Shown piece by piece: positions 22,346 to 32,441 of a stretch of 64,000 bases of DNA. A program made the translations under genes and the position numbers. The stretch is from Neofusicoccum parvum (lineage: Eukaryota; Ascomycota; Dothideomycetes; Botryosphaeriales; Botryosphaeriaceae): the NCBI GenBank assembly GCA_020912385.1, contig CP087207.1:1488001-1552000 (forward strand), written 5' to 3'. The stretch's first letter is position 1; each line of letters opens with the position of its first letter. The notes below the pieces were generated by a model, which was not told where the DNA came from, searched no databases, and saw only the letters and a list, made by a program, of their open reading frames with translations.

Positions 22346-24045
22346 CTAAGAAACGCGCACCCCATGCGCATGCGAGGCGTCTCCGGGCCTCCAAGTCTCC
22401 TCCTGCTTAGTGCCTGGCGGCAACCAGCCCACGCCACTCTCCCTTCTAGGTCTACCTGGCCCTACATCGTCACTCTTCTTCTCGTCCCTGCTGAATCCAT
22501 TAGCATAGCCGTTGGAGTACGAGTTCTGTGGGACAGGGGTGCTGCCTGAGCTCCTGTCGTTCATCTTGTCGAGGGAGATCGGGAGCAACGCTTCCTGTTT
22601 GGCGGAGTGCAGCAATTTGGCCTTGGCGTCGGCCTTGCCGTCGCGCGTGCGGTCGTACAGATATAAGCCCAGGAAAGTCAGGGCGAAGCCAACTGCCTGT
22701 ACATGCGTGACAGGCTTGCCGAACCAGATGATGGCAAAGACAATGACGAAAACGCGCTTGATCAGGCTCGCGACTGAATAGGTGACGGGCGAAACCATAG
22801 AGAGAAGGACGAACGCGACCAGGTTCTGCCCGAAGTGAAAAGTTCCGTTGAAAATATACTCCAAGACCAGAGGTCCGTGATCCAGAGAGCCCGGCCTGAC
22901 ATTGAGGTCGATCGAGGCATCGTACAAAAAGTCTCCAAGAATTCCGATGCCCTCCGAAAAGAACCAGATTGGCGCTGTGCATATGAATGCGAGGCCAGCC
23001 GAGTAACAAAGCAAATTCAGCTTGTCTGGTTTCCGCCTCTTCAAAGGCTGATTGTCTTGCTCCGCCTGCTCCGCCTCGTTGAAAAGCTTCTTCGAAACAA
23101 TGTTTTGGGTGACAAAGAGCAGTGCACTGCCGAATGCGCAGATCAGACCGATGAAATTTCCCGAGAAGTTCGCAGAACAGGCCATGACCACTCCCAACGT
23201 CAGGGGGATAAGCGACAAATACGTGGTACTCGAGTAGCGAATGTTGAAGTAGAGGCGATATGCTAGGACGGTGAATAGAGGCGAAAGACCTTTTATGGTG
23301 TGGACCAGCGAGACTGGAATTCGAGACATAGCATCGGAGCTAAGGATATGGCCACCAATTTGGAACAGCGTCAGGGGAAGCGTCGTGAGTATTAGGTCTT
23401 TGCTCGGTGGCCGGATACCGTATTTCAAAGCCGGGATGTAAACCTTCAGGACTGGGAAAATCTTGGCCAGCCATGCTAGGACAAGACACCAGGTGGACAC
23501 AAAAGCGAATTGTATGAGCGTGAGCGTGACGGGCTTGGGAAACGCGGTCAAGATAGCTTTCGAAGACGTGTTTGACAGGATAGACGTTGAGTACCAGATG
23601 CCGCACAGAACCTGCGACTGTCAGCATAGTGGCAGTGTGATGTAATGTCTCCGGAGATACGCACGATGAGCTTGGCCGAGATTGGGGCCCTCAGCGCGTC
23701 TGCGATCTCATGCGCATTAGCGCTGATGCTCCCTCGTCGGCCCTTGATGGTCCTAATGGCTTCGCTCAGACTCTTCTGACGCCCGTGTCTTGTGACTCCA
23801 CCAGCATTGCCATTGCCCCAGCGAGCAGCCTTGTCTTTGCGCGGATACCACCGGTCGCCGGGAGGGAAGCCGATTTCGCCATTCTTCAGCGGACTAGGCG
23901 AGCGGACGGGAATGCCGATATCGATGGTGGCCTCTTCGCTGTGCGGGGGGAGCACATCAGGCTGGAAGGCTGGGAACTTGAAGGTGCTCGGCGACGCAGA
24001 GGCCGAGGAACGCGCCTCGCTTTGTGACTGTGAGTTGTTTGCCAT
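22346..24045 (-). CDS. Sly41-type TPT-family transporter
   Basis: The protein belongs to the triose-phosphate/nucleotide-sugar translocator (DMT) superfamily and most resembles yeast Sly41, an ER/Golgi membrane protein that suppresses loss of Ypt1. Exons are 24045-23665 and 23611-22346, with a 53-base intron (GTGCGT...TCGCAG). The join restores KLIVLCGIWYSTSILSNTSSKAIL, a signature of this group. The total is 548 residues. The first 120 or so are cytosolic and Ser/Pro/Arg-rich, with ARWGNGN and SLSEAIRTIKGRRGSISANAHE. About ten membrane segments follow, with the conserved SLVHTIKGLSPLFTV and SVASLIKRVFVIVFAIIWFG blocks. The C-terminal tail is hydrophilic. Its substrate is not known. It is divergent from the secreted hydrolase gene, with 545 bases between starts. 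Confidence 0.88.
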
Positions 24046-24590
24046 AAGGCCGGGTCGCTGTGGGTTCGTCCGAGATCGCTTAAGCCATGGGAGTGGTCAA
24101 CGGCGGAGGCGTGGCAGCGGTGCGGGCGGGAGGGCGAGCGAGCAACGGCGCGATATAGCCTGAGACTCGGTGTGATGGCAACGTATGTCGTTCGGGGGTC
24201 TCGTGTTACGTGGGTGACAGCGGGCGTGCCGCTCTCAGAATAGACACGAGGACTGCGGGCGCGGGACGGGGGCGTTGCGAGCGCGCGGTTGCATGGAGGT
24301 CGGGCCTGAGGCTCTGCAGATGGCGAGGTGCGGCGGACGCTTCCGGGCGGTGTTGCGCTCTTGGACCAGGTGGACCAGGGCTGGCTCGAGTTTGGACGTT
24401 GAATGAATTCGCCCGACTTATGCACGCGCGGCCTTCGGCAGGGATTGTTATGCACGCTAATGTCATCCAATCCGCGCTAGGCCCGGACAGGCAACTGCCT
24501 CGACCTCCACCTCATTTCAACACCAGCCGCCGTCAACGCCATGTCGCCCAACAGTCCGCCGACTCTTCCGCCTCTGGCCCCTCCGTCAGC
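24046..24590. promoter_or_regulatory. Divergent promoter region, Sly41-type gene / secreted hydrolase
   Basis: The 545-base GC-rich spacer separates two divergent starts. No strong TATA box or known operator was recognised. Confidence 0.5.
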
Positions 24591-27451
24591 ATGGCGCCCC
24601 GCTTCTTTCTGCTATCGTGTGCCATCATTGCCCATGCGTGCGGCGCCCATGCGACACGCCTCATGGACCAGCTCATGATACCCTTCAAACACGTCTTTGC
24701 CAAATCCGCCTCCATTGACTCTCCAACTGTTGCATTCTCTGCTGATTGGCAGGTGCTTGGCCCATTTCAGATTGGGACACGAGGCATGCTTCCAGCTTCC
24801 CTGTGCCTCTCAAGCGCGCCATTGCTGATCCTCCGCAGAGGCCCCGTGGGGCGCTGACCCGCTTGAGTACTATGGCGGCTTCCGTAATATGGAGTTTAAC
24901 GAGTCTGCTACTTTCAAGAGTTCTCTGCCTGCCAATGCCGCTGCAAGCTGGTCAGCCTTGAGTGCCACCAATGTAGAAAGCAATGCGACTGGAGCAAATG
25001 CTTCTTTGGCTGTCGCTTTCTCCAACGTCGACTGGGAATTTCTTCAGACCGTCTATGGTTGGTCTGCTTTGCAATTTCAGGCATGGGCACGCGGCGAGAT
25101 CATTGTGACTACGGACACTACCCAGACCGTAGTTCTTTACACGGACTGGCTTCTCGAATTCTGGGTCGACGGGAAACCTTACTTTGGAGGAGACTTCTAT
25201 TCGTATCGCAAGGCGCCTCCCGTGTTTCACCTCGAGCCGGGAACACACCGTCTCGACCTAAGGCTAGTACGAGATGTGCGATCATTTGGAGGCATCACCG
25301 AAGGAGACCCCCAAATCACCACTGACCTAGCCCTCAGGCCCTGTAAAGATCCTCTGGAAGTCACACAGGAACGTATCAAAATCCCGGATATCATAGATGG
25401 AAGGTTCTCCAGCGAGTATGCGTCTGTGGCGGTGCACAATACTGGTCTGGATACCATCACTGTACTTGGTGTGCGGTCTGGAAATGGCGTAGGTTCTGCA
25501 TTTTGTTTGTCGATGAATCTTCTATGCCACGAGCCAAGACTAACTATCCGTGTAGAGCGGCTGGGACGCAGGCTCAACCAATTCGTCCCTTCTTGAAGTT
25601 GCGCCAGGACAAACCAAGCCTATCCCGTTCAATCTTTACCTGAAGGACCCAAGCATATCAGAGCTGCGGCTCGAGGTGCTCTACACTTACCGCGGCGCAG
25701 AACCCAGGCTTATAGCCAGTGGTGTACAGGAGGTTGTTAAAAGGTCGATGTACGATTCTCACAAAATCACTTTCAAGCATCCTGGTGGTATTATTTCCTA
25801 TGCAATGCTACGCCCGCCGGCTCAAAATGCTACTTGCGGGTCCCAGACTTCCGCTCCAGTACTTCTCCAGTTCCACGGAGCTGGCCTTGAGGCAGATGTG
25901 GACGGTGTCGCTCAGGCTCTTGATCCTCTTCCGGATTTGTGCGCATGGGTACTCTTCCCAACAGGAGTAACTCCCTGGAGCGCCGATGACTGGCACGCCT
26001 GGGGTTTTCAAGACGTTGAAGCTGCTGTCTCCGCCATTCCAGATTGGATGAGATATAATTCCTGGAATGCCACGGGTGTTGACACGGATCGATGGCTCGT
26101 CAGCGGCCACTCAAATGGCGGCCAAGGTACTTGGTACGCAATGACGCACCGGCCGGACAATATTATTGCTGCCGTACCCGTCTCTGGATATTTGTCCATT
26201 GAAAGATATGTCCCGTACGAATTTTGGTCTCCGACTATTGACCCTGGCCGACAATCGGTGCTTCGTTCCGCGTTGAATACCTATCGGCACGAGCTCTTAG
26301 CTGAGAACTGCGAGAGTATCCCTATCCTACAATCGCATGGAGGAGCTGATACCAATGTGCCTACCTTCCATTCTCGGCTTATGAATTTCCTGCTATCGCA
26401 GCGCGGTGGCAATGCAGATTATTACGAAATCGAGGGATCCGAGCACTACTTCGATGGGATCATGACGACGGACCCGTTGCGCGACTTCTATCGTGAACAC
26501 ATCCCGAACGGCATCGCGGTCACGAAGACGCTGAAACGATTCACCATTGTAGTTGCCACTCCAGGAGATATGGGGTCCAAAGGTGGCATCACAGTTACAC
26601 AGCTGGAGACTCCTGGTCGATACGGGAGAATAGAAGTATCTATAGACCCACGGGACGAGGAGACTTGCATCTACACGGTACAGACGAAGAACATACTCAG
26701 TTTCAGGATCAGCCCGCACGAGTGCCAGTCTGCGAAGGTCATCGTTCAGAGGCAGAACATGACCTCACCTGCCGCGACCTTCACCATCACTGAGACGACC
26801 ACGGTGACATGGACGGACCATATGTGGGAGGTGAGTCGAGATTTTCTATGCATAATGACGCTTCACTGACATGCGTAGCAAAATGCCGGGTCGCAGAGCA
26901 TGCGGCGCGGCAAACAACTTGGAGCAATGGATGCAATTCTGCGGTCAAATGGCACATTCGCGGTCAACGCTCACGGCGCAAGTACTGCAGATATTGCCCT
27001 GCAGATTTCTCGGAACCTGTACACGTATTTCTCTGCGGACGCCGTCATCAACGGCGCTGCAGGGACGGGCAACACGATCACGGTCGCCGTTGGCGCTCAG
27101 CTCCCAGCTAGCCAGATGGACGGATTCCCCATCCAAGTGACGGATTCAGGCACGTTGTCGGTGCAAACGCCGCTGGGCGAGGAGTATATCTTCGGCGAGG
27201 AGGAGGACGTGGCGGCGATCTTTTTGCGGCCCGGGACGACGGGTGCGGAGAGCCTGGAGCTTGTTGTGTGGGGAAGCACCGCCGAGAGTGCGGGCCTGGC
27301 GGCGCGGCTGGTTCCAACGCTGACGGGTGTGAGCCAGCCTGACTTCGTGGTCCTGGAGAAGAGCAGCAGATGGAAGGGCGCAGAAGGCGCGGTGGCCATG
27401 GGCTTCTTTGACGAGCGGTGGAGCGTAGCAAGCACGTCTTTCTTCGCCTAA
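24591..27451 (+). CDS. Secreted alpha/beta hydrolase (prolyl-oligopeptidase/esterase type)
   Basis: Four exons are inferred: 24591-24783, 24839-25488, 25556-26830 and 26879-27451, giving 896 residues. An N-terminal signal peptide (MAPRFFLLSCAIIAHACG) indicates secretion, and many N-x-S/T sites fit an extracellular protein. Residues to about 330 form a beta-rich domain. A hydrolase domain follows with the nucleophile elbow GHSNGG (Ser about 467), an acid in GGADTNVP (Asp about 546) and a histidine in SEHYFDG (His about 578). A further beta-rich C-terminal region follows. The family resembles fungal secreted peptidase S9/PHB-depolymerase-like proteins; its substrate is unknown. The first intron needs a GC donor (GCATGC...CCGCAG) to give the characteristic join GTREAPWGADPLEYYGG. 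The other introns are ordinary GT-AG. The final exon joins in frame after HMWE. Confidence 0.82.
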
Positions 27452-28172
27452 GGGTTTGACCCGTGGCTGCATGATTGCTATCCTTCTACAAATTCTGCCT
27501 CAGGGTCCAGCAGGTGACGCGAGTGAGTCGCAGCTGCCATTGTCCCGGGACGCCAGTGTGAAAGTGACAGGCGTTGCGGCCAGGGTCCATAGAGCTTCCT
27601 TTCTCTCTTGCAGCCAACGCAACTTCCGCACCTCTCGTCCTTCACAACCCGCCCTTGCTCAATTGCTTCGTTCAAACGCCCCTTGCGCTTCCAGGTCTTG
27701 CCGCCGCCTTCGTCGCGGCTCCGCGCTGCAGGTTCTGAACGCTCCGGCTTTCTTCAGCGCCGCCGCCTCGCACCTTCCCGCCACTCGCCCGCAGACGCCT
27801 CGGCGCGAAGATCTGGGTGACCAAGCTGCCGCCCCGCAAGTGCTTCTGGTTCCAGAGCGGAGCAGCACGGACCGGTAGGCAGATGTCCTTTGTCGCTGCC
27901 CACTGCCCAGTGCCTTCTCTTCCTTTTCCTCTTCCTCTTCATGCCATCCAACCCACTCCGCTGCACTCCACTTTCATCTTGTCTGACATCTACGCACACT
28001 TCGATCTGACCCGCAGTCGCTGACGCCAGCCGACCAGAGCTCGTTTGTGAGACGCCTCTCACACCACGCATCTTACGCTCGGTGTTACTGTTAAAAGACC
28101 ATCCTCAATCCTCTGCCCGCTGCGACCAATCACCTTGGCAAACTGCAACTCACTCGCAATCTTACCACGACC
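27452..28172. other. Intergenic region upstream of the PUF gene
   Basis: About 720 bases lie between the hydrolase stop and the PUF start. A CCAATCA motif lies at 28126-28132, and pyrimidine-rich leader-like sequence precedes the start. No gene is supported. Confidence 0.5.
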
Positions 28173-30896
28173 ATGGCTGGCGACGGATCTCCCACGCCTC
28201 GCAAGTTCAATAACTCGCCGCTCGTCCTAGACAGCGATGATACCGGCCCTGAGTCGTCCCCCATTGCCTTTGGAGGCAGCGTGGTAAGCTACACCCACAA
28301 ACGCCCCTCTGATCCAAAGCCTTCGCTCCATCCCCATCACACTGTGGAATTTAAGCCAACTCTGCCCCAGGGTGTGAAGAGAGACAGCCAGACCTTCGCA
28401 CGCACCGAGTCACCAATCCCATTGACTACCTCAAAGCTAGGAAACCAGGCTCCTCGTGCCTCCAGCCGCAAGCCTTCAAAGGTTCATCGGGTCGATAGCT
28501 CCTTCGGTGTGGACGTCACTGCTGACCCCTCCGCCCAGATGCAGAAGACCAGCTCCTCCCCGGAGTCCACCTCTGCTAGCGAGTCTCCCATGAACACCCT
28601 TCTTGCGAAGCTCTCTCAGCAGCAGAACATCTTGGACAGGCAGAAAGGCGAGCTGGTCACCACCTCTGAGTCCCAGCTCGGAGCTATTCCGAAAGATCTT
28701 CTCATGGCTGCCACCATTCCCGTAAGTACACACTGGATCACCAAGCTGTGGCTGGAGCGTGTGGCAAACCATGTTCCCTTTGCTGGCCAATCGCCGCTCA
28801 CTGCCTTTCAGATCGACTCGTCCTCCAATGGAGACAACTCGATCACTGCCACCCCCGACAAGGCCAACACTCCTGTGACTGAGCCCAGCGAGGCCTGCGT
28901 GAGCAACGTCAACAAGCCGGACTCTGCCGCGTTCCTCCGTCTGCAGAAGGAGCTTGCCTTGACGAAGCAGGAGCTCGCTCGCGTTGGATCGGAGCTCTCC
29001 CAGACTCAGATCGCCAACCACACCGTCAACCAAGCTCTTGGCCCACAGTCTGAGGCTGGTTATGAGCCCCTCAGCGACAGCTCTGACGGCAAGATGCAGT
29101 ATGCCTTCAACGCCGCTGCTAAGATTCCCACTTCTCTGCCGCGCCAGGACACTTGGCCGCCCAATGAGGAAACCCCGGCCCCAGCCAGTGATGCTTTCCC
29201 GACCGGCTTCAACCGTGGCCGCTCTTCTGCTAACCAGACCATCTGGAACAATGGCTTCAAGCCCAGCCTTCCGTACCAAGTCTCAGCTCCGCTCGATCAG
29301 AACCCCGGCTACGGCATGAACGCTTGGAGCAACGCGGGACGCCAGCCTTTTGGTACTGGCATTGGCATCGGCCTGAACATGAACCCGCAAACTACTTATG
29401 GACCTATCCAGCCGCAGCAGTATAACATGTCTGGACCCGTTGATGGTGGATACCGCGGTGGCGCCCAGCTCATTGACGATGCAGCTCAGTACCCCATGTC
29501 GCGCCTGAACCCTCCTAGCAGGCCCACTTCTGGATTTGGTGGACGCAACAATGGCTGGGGCGGCAACTACCCCTACAACACTCCGATTGGTGGTCCTCGC
29601 TTCAGTCCGCCGCAGATGCAGAGCAACGGCATGTACCAGCCCCCTCCGGCCTACCAGGCTGGACCCGTTGGAAGCCGCCTATCGCCTACTGCCGCTGAGT
29701 TCAACATTGTTGGTGACAACAAGCCGGCTTGGAACGCTCCGAGCATGCAGCCTGACTCCACGTACGTCTCGCCTCACGAGCCTATCAATTACCGCCGCCT
29801 TCTCGACCGCAACATGAACTGCAACTGGGACCTGATTGTCAACAAGATTGTCCACAACAATGATCAGCAGGCATCGATCTTCTTACAGCAGAAACTCAAG
29901 GTTGGCACCGCGGAGCAGAAGTTTGCCATTGTCGAGTCTATCATCGCGCAGGCTTACCCGTTGATGATAAACCGCTTCGGAAACTTCCTCGTCCAGCGCT
30001 GCTTCGAGCATGGTACGCAAGAGCAGGTGATTGCAATTGCTCAGGCCATTCGTGGCAACACTTTACAGCTCAGTATGGATGCATTTGGCTGCCATGTGAT
30101 CCAGAAGGCCTTCGACGCTGTGCCGGAGGAGTACAAGGCGATTATGGTCCACGAGTTGCTCCGTCGCATTCCTGAGACTGTTGTCCACCGTTATGCCTGC
30201 CACGTCTGGCAGAAGCTATTCGAACTTCGTTGGAGCGACTCCCCTCCCCAGATCATGAAGTACGTCAACGAAGCTCTCCGTGGCATGTGGCATGAAGTCG
30301 CGCTTGGCGAGACGGGCAGTCTTGTTGTGCAGAACATCTTCGAGAACTGTCTTGAAGAGGACAAGCGGCCTTGCATTGAGGAGGTCTTGGCCAGCATAGA
30401 TATCATCTCACATGGTCAGTTCGGCAATTGGTGTATCCAGCACATCTGCGAGCACGGTGCTTCCCAGGACCGTACCCGTGCCATCGACCATATCCTCCGT
30501 TATGCAACAGAGTACAGCATGGATCAGTACGCTTCAAAGGTCATCGAGAAGTGCCTGAAGATCGGCGGCACCGAGTTCCTCGATCGCTACCTAGAGAGGG
30601 TCTGCGAGGGTCGTGCTGATCGCCCTCGCATGCCGCTCGTCGACATCGCTGGTGATCAGTTCGGCAACTACCTGATCCAGTACATCCTGTCCAACTCGAG
30701 CCCGCAGCACCGCGAGATTGTGGCCTCGCATGTCCGCAAGCACATGGTGTCCCTCCGTGGCTCCAAGTACGGCTCCCGCGTGGCCATGCTGTGCAGCAAC
30801 CCCGCTTACACGACGCGTCCGGGCCCTCCTACGGGCATGCAGCTCAACCGTAACAGCAGTTACAACCACAGCCGCGGCTGTGGTGGCTACCGCTAA
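28173..30896 (+). CDS. PUF (Pumilio) family RNA-binding protein
   Basis: PUF proteins bind UGUR-containing 3' UTRs and control mRNA stability, translation or localisation in the cytoplasm. The open frame encodes 907 residues. A typical intron with GTAAGT donor, GCTCACT branch and TTTCAG acceptor (28722-28811, 90 bases) is in frame and stop-free, so the spliced product is probably 877 residues. The N-terminal 540 residues are Ser/Pro/Asn/Gly-rich and disordered. A compact Pumilio homology domain then spans about 330 residues with repeated motifs such as NRFGNFLVQRCFE, DAFGCHVIQKAFD, HRYACHVWQKLFE, TGSLVVQNIFE, GQFGNWCIQHICE, DQYASKVIEKCL and DQFGNYLIQYIL. Base-contact residues look intact. Which yeast PUF it matches is not certain; it looks closest to the fission-yeast-like single PUF group rather than Puf6. 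Confidence 0.9.
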   Translation: MAGDGSPTPRKFNNSPLVLDSDDTGPESSPIAFGGSVVSYTHKRPSDPKPSLHPHHTVEFKPTLPQGVKRDSQTFARTESPIPLTTSKLGNQAPRASSRKPSKVHRVDSSFGVDVTADPSAQMQKTSSSPESTSASESPMNTLLAKLSQQQNILDRQKGELVTTSESQLGAIPKDLLMAATIPVSTHWITKLWLERVANHVPFAGQSPLTAFQIDSSSNGDNSITATPDKANTPVTEPSEACVSNVNKPDSAAFLRLQKELALTKQELARVGSELSQTQIANHTVNQALGPQSEAGYEPLSDSSDGKMQYAFNAAAKIPTSLPRQDTWPPNEETPAPASDAFPTGFNRGRSSANQTIWNNGFKPSLPYQVSAPLDQNPGYGMNAWSNAGRQPFGTGIGIGLNMNPQTTYGPIQPQQYNMSGPVDGGYRGGAQLIDDAAQYPMSRLNPPSRPTSGFGGRNNGWGGNYPYNTPIGGPRFSPPQMQSNGMYQPPPAYQAGPVGSRLSPTAAEFNIVGDNKPAWNAPSMQPDSTYVSPHEPINYRRLLDRNMNCNWDLIVNKIVHNNDQQASIFLQQKLKVGTAEQKFAIVESIIAQAYPLMINRFGNFLVQRCFEHGTQEQVIAIAQAIRGNTLQLSMDAFGCHVIQKAFDAVPEEYKAIMVHELLRRIPETVVHRYACHVWQKLFELRWSDSPPQIMKYVNEALRGMWHEVALGETGSLVVQNIFENCLEEDKRPCIEEVLASIDIISHGQFGNWCIQHICEHGASQDRTRAIDHILRYATEYSMDQYASKVIEKCLKIGGTEFLDRYLERVCEGRADRPRMPLVDIAGDQFGNYLIQYILSNSSPQHREIVASHVRKHMVSLRGSKYGSRVAMLCSNPAYTTRPGPPTGMQLNRNSSYNHSRGCGGYR

Positions 30897-32441
30897 ATTC
30901 GCATCGTCTTCGCTCCAGCAGAATCAGTGAAGACAGCTCCGTCGCGATCTTACACATGAAAATCGATACATGTATGTATCAGCCACCTTCTACGGCTCTC
31001 ATGTCGAGCTCTCCCATCATCGAAATTTCTCGGCTGTGTTCCGATCGTATGCGTTTTTGGTATAGTCAGCACGACTTGCCTTTCTGCCGCGCAAAGTCAG
31101 AACAGACAAGAAGCCCTTTTCTTTTCTGATGTTCATATCAACTACAGTCAGCATGATATCGGCAGCAACGGCTGCAACCTTCATTTTGCACTTCCGGAAT
31201 TTGTTCATTCACCAGTTCTTGTTTTCTACTGCAATCGTGCCATCTCCAAGCTCACGGATCGCCATCAAGCTCCGTGGCTTTTTGGATGCGGCAAGCAACA
31301 AACGACGGCTTTCTTACATGCCCAAAGGTTGGCTTCGATGGCCTTTGGCATATCAGCACCAAAATCTTAGTTTTCTTCGGGAACATATTTTGGAGAGCCT
31401 CTCGTTACCTGCGGCAGCATCTGCCCTTCTTCTGAAAGTTCTCAACGGCGGGCATAAAGGGTTTACGGTATCGGAGGAAGGACACGGTAATGTGGCGGCG
31501 GATGAGGGGACGAATCCCGGGTACTTCTTTGCTTCTTTATCTTCATTTCTGGGGTAACTTTCTTTACATGCCATTAGGATCAGCAACACAGAAACAGAGG
31601 GCGTTTACAAGGAATTCCACGGCAGTGATGACTCTGTTTGCCTCGTTGTTTGTCTGTGACTGTGCAGGGCATGTGCCGGATCCGAGGCAGGACGCTAAGG
31701 ACCTCGGGCTCGACACATGACACGGGTGGAAGTCCACGGAGCGATGCAAGCGTCCAGAGTATACCGGCTGCACTTGCGTACATGTCATGGCCGCCACGCG
31801 GAAATTCATGTGCAGGGGGGCGCTGCAGATATACCATACTCGTAGGTGCGCGCATCAAGCACTGCTGCGTGGGGAGTTGGAGCGTTCGTCCGGATAGCTT
31901 ACGATGAAAAGTTGCAGTACTCATCCGAATGCAAATCTGCCTCGAAAACCATGTCAAAGCCGGGCCAGTCCAGCCGCAAAGGCGGGCAGCGGGTTCCTCG
32001 CACCGGCCACTGGCGCCCGCCGCGGAGATGGAAGGCGGAGATGGAAGCTTCTCTTGGCAGGGCTCGCGAAAGAGGCTCGGGGCCAGAGGGTGCGCAGGCA
32101 GCAAACGCCATGTCTCGCACGGTATCACGTAGGGAGTCGAGCGCAACGGCCATATTGGCGATCTCGTGGTTTGTGCTCGAGGGGCAACGACGGTGATCCG
32201 GTCGGCGGAGGGACTGGAGGCGCAGGGGTGACCCCAGGCTCCACGTCAACTGTTTCCGGTCGCTTGGCCCCCCATCATGCTTCTCTTGCACCTGCCGCCA
32301 GCCACTCGCCAGGTCGCAAGTCCAAGCCGCGCGTGATCCCGCCGCCAACGCCGTGCTTCCGCCCTTAAAACTTTCCGCGCCGCATCTCTAGGCGAGGGAA
32401 CAAGCTCTGCAAACACCCAGCCGCGGCCCGCATCAGTCGCA
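30897..32441. other. Intergenic region between the PUF gene and SEY1
   Basis: About 1.5 kb contain the PUF 3' flank and the SEY1 promoter. A 142-codon open frame at 31129-31557 has no recognisable domain and is not called. A decayed MITE-like element lies near 31873-31945. Confidence 0.5.
31873..31945. mobile_element. Decayed MITE-like element, copy 3
   Basis: GTTGGAGCGTTCGTCCGGAT matches the right terminal repeat of the copy at 2805-2885 (reverse-complemented) at 17 of 20 positions. A second segment, starting GTTGCAGTACTCATCCGA near 31911, matches the left end of the copy at 49714. The order of the two segments is not that of an intact copy, so it may be rearranged or eroded. Confidence 0.35.

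Noticed and set aside
31129..31557. 142-codon open frame downstream of the PUF gene
   Set aside because: Position in the 3' flank, no domain, no splice signals and no homologue recognised.
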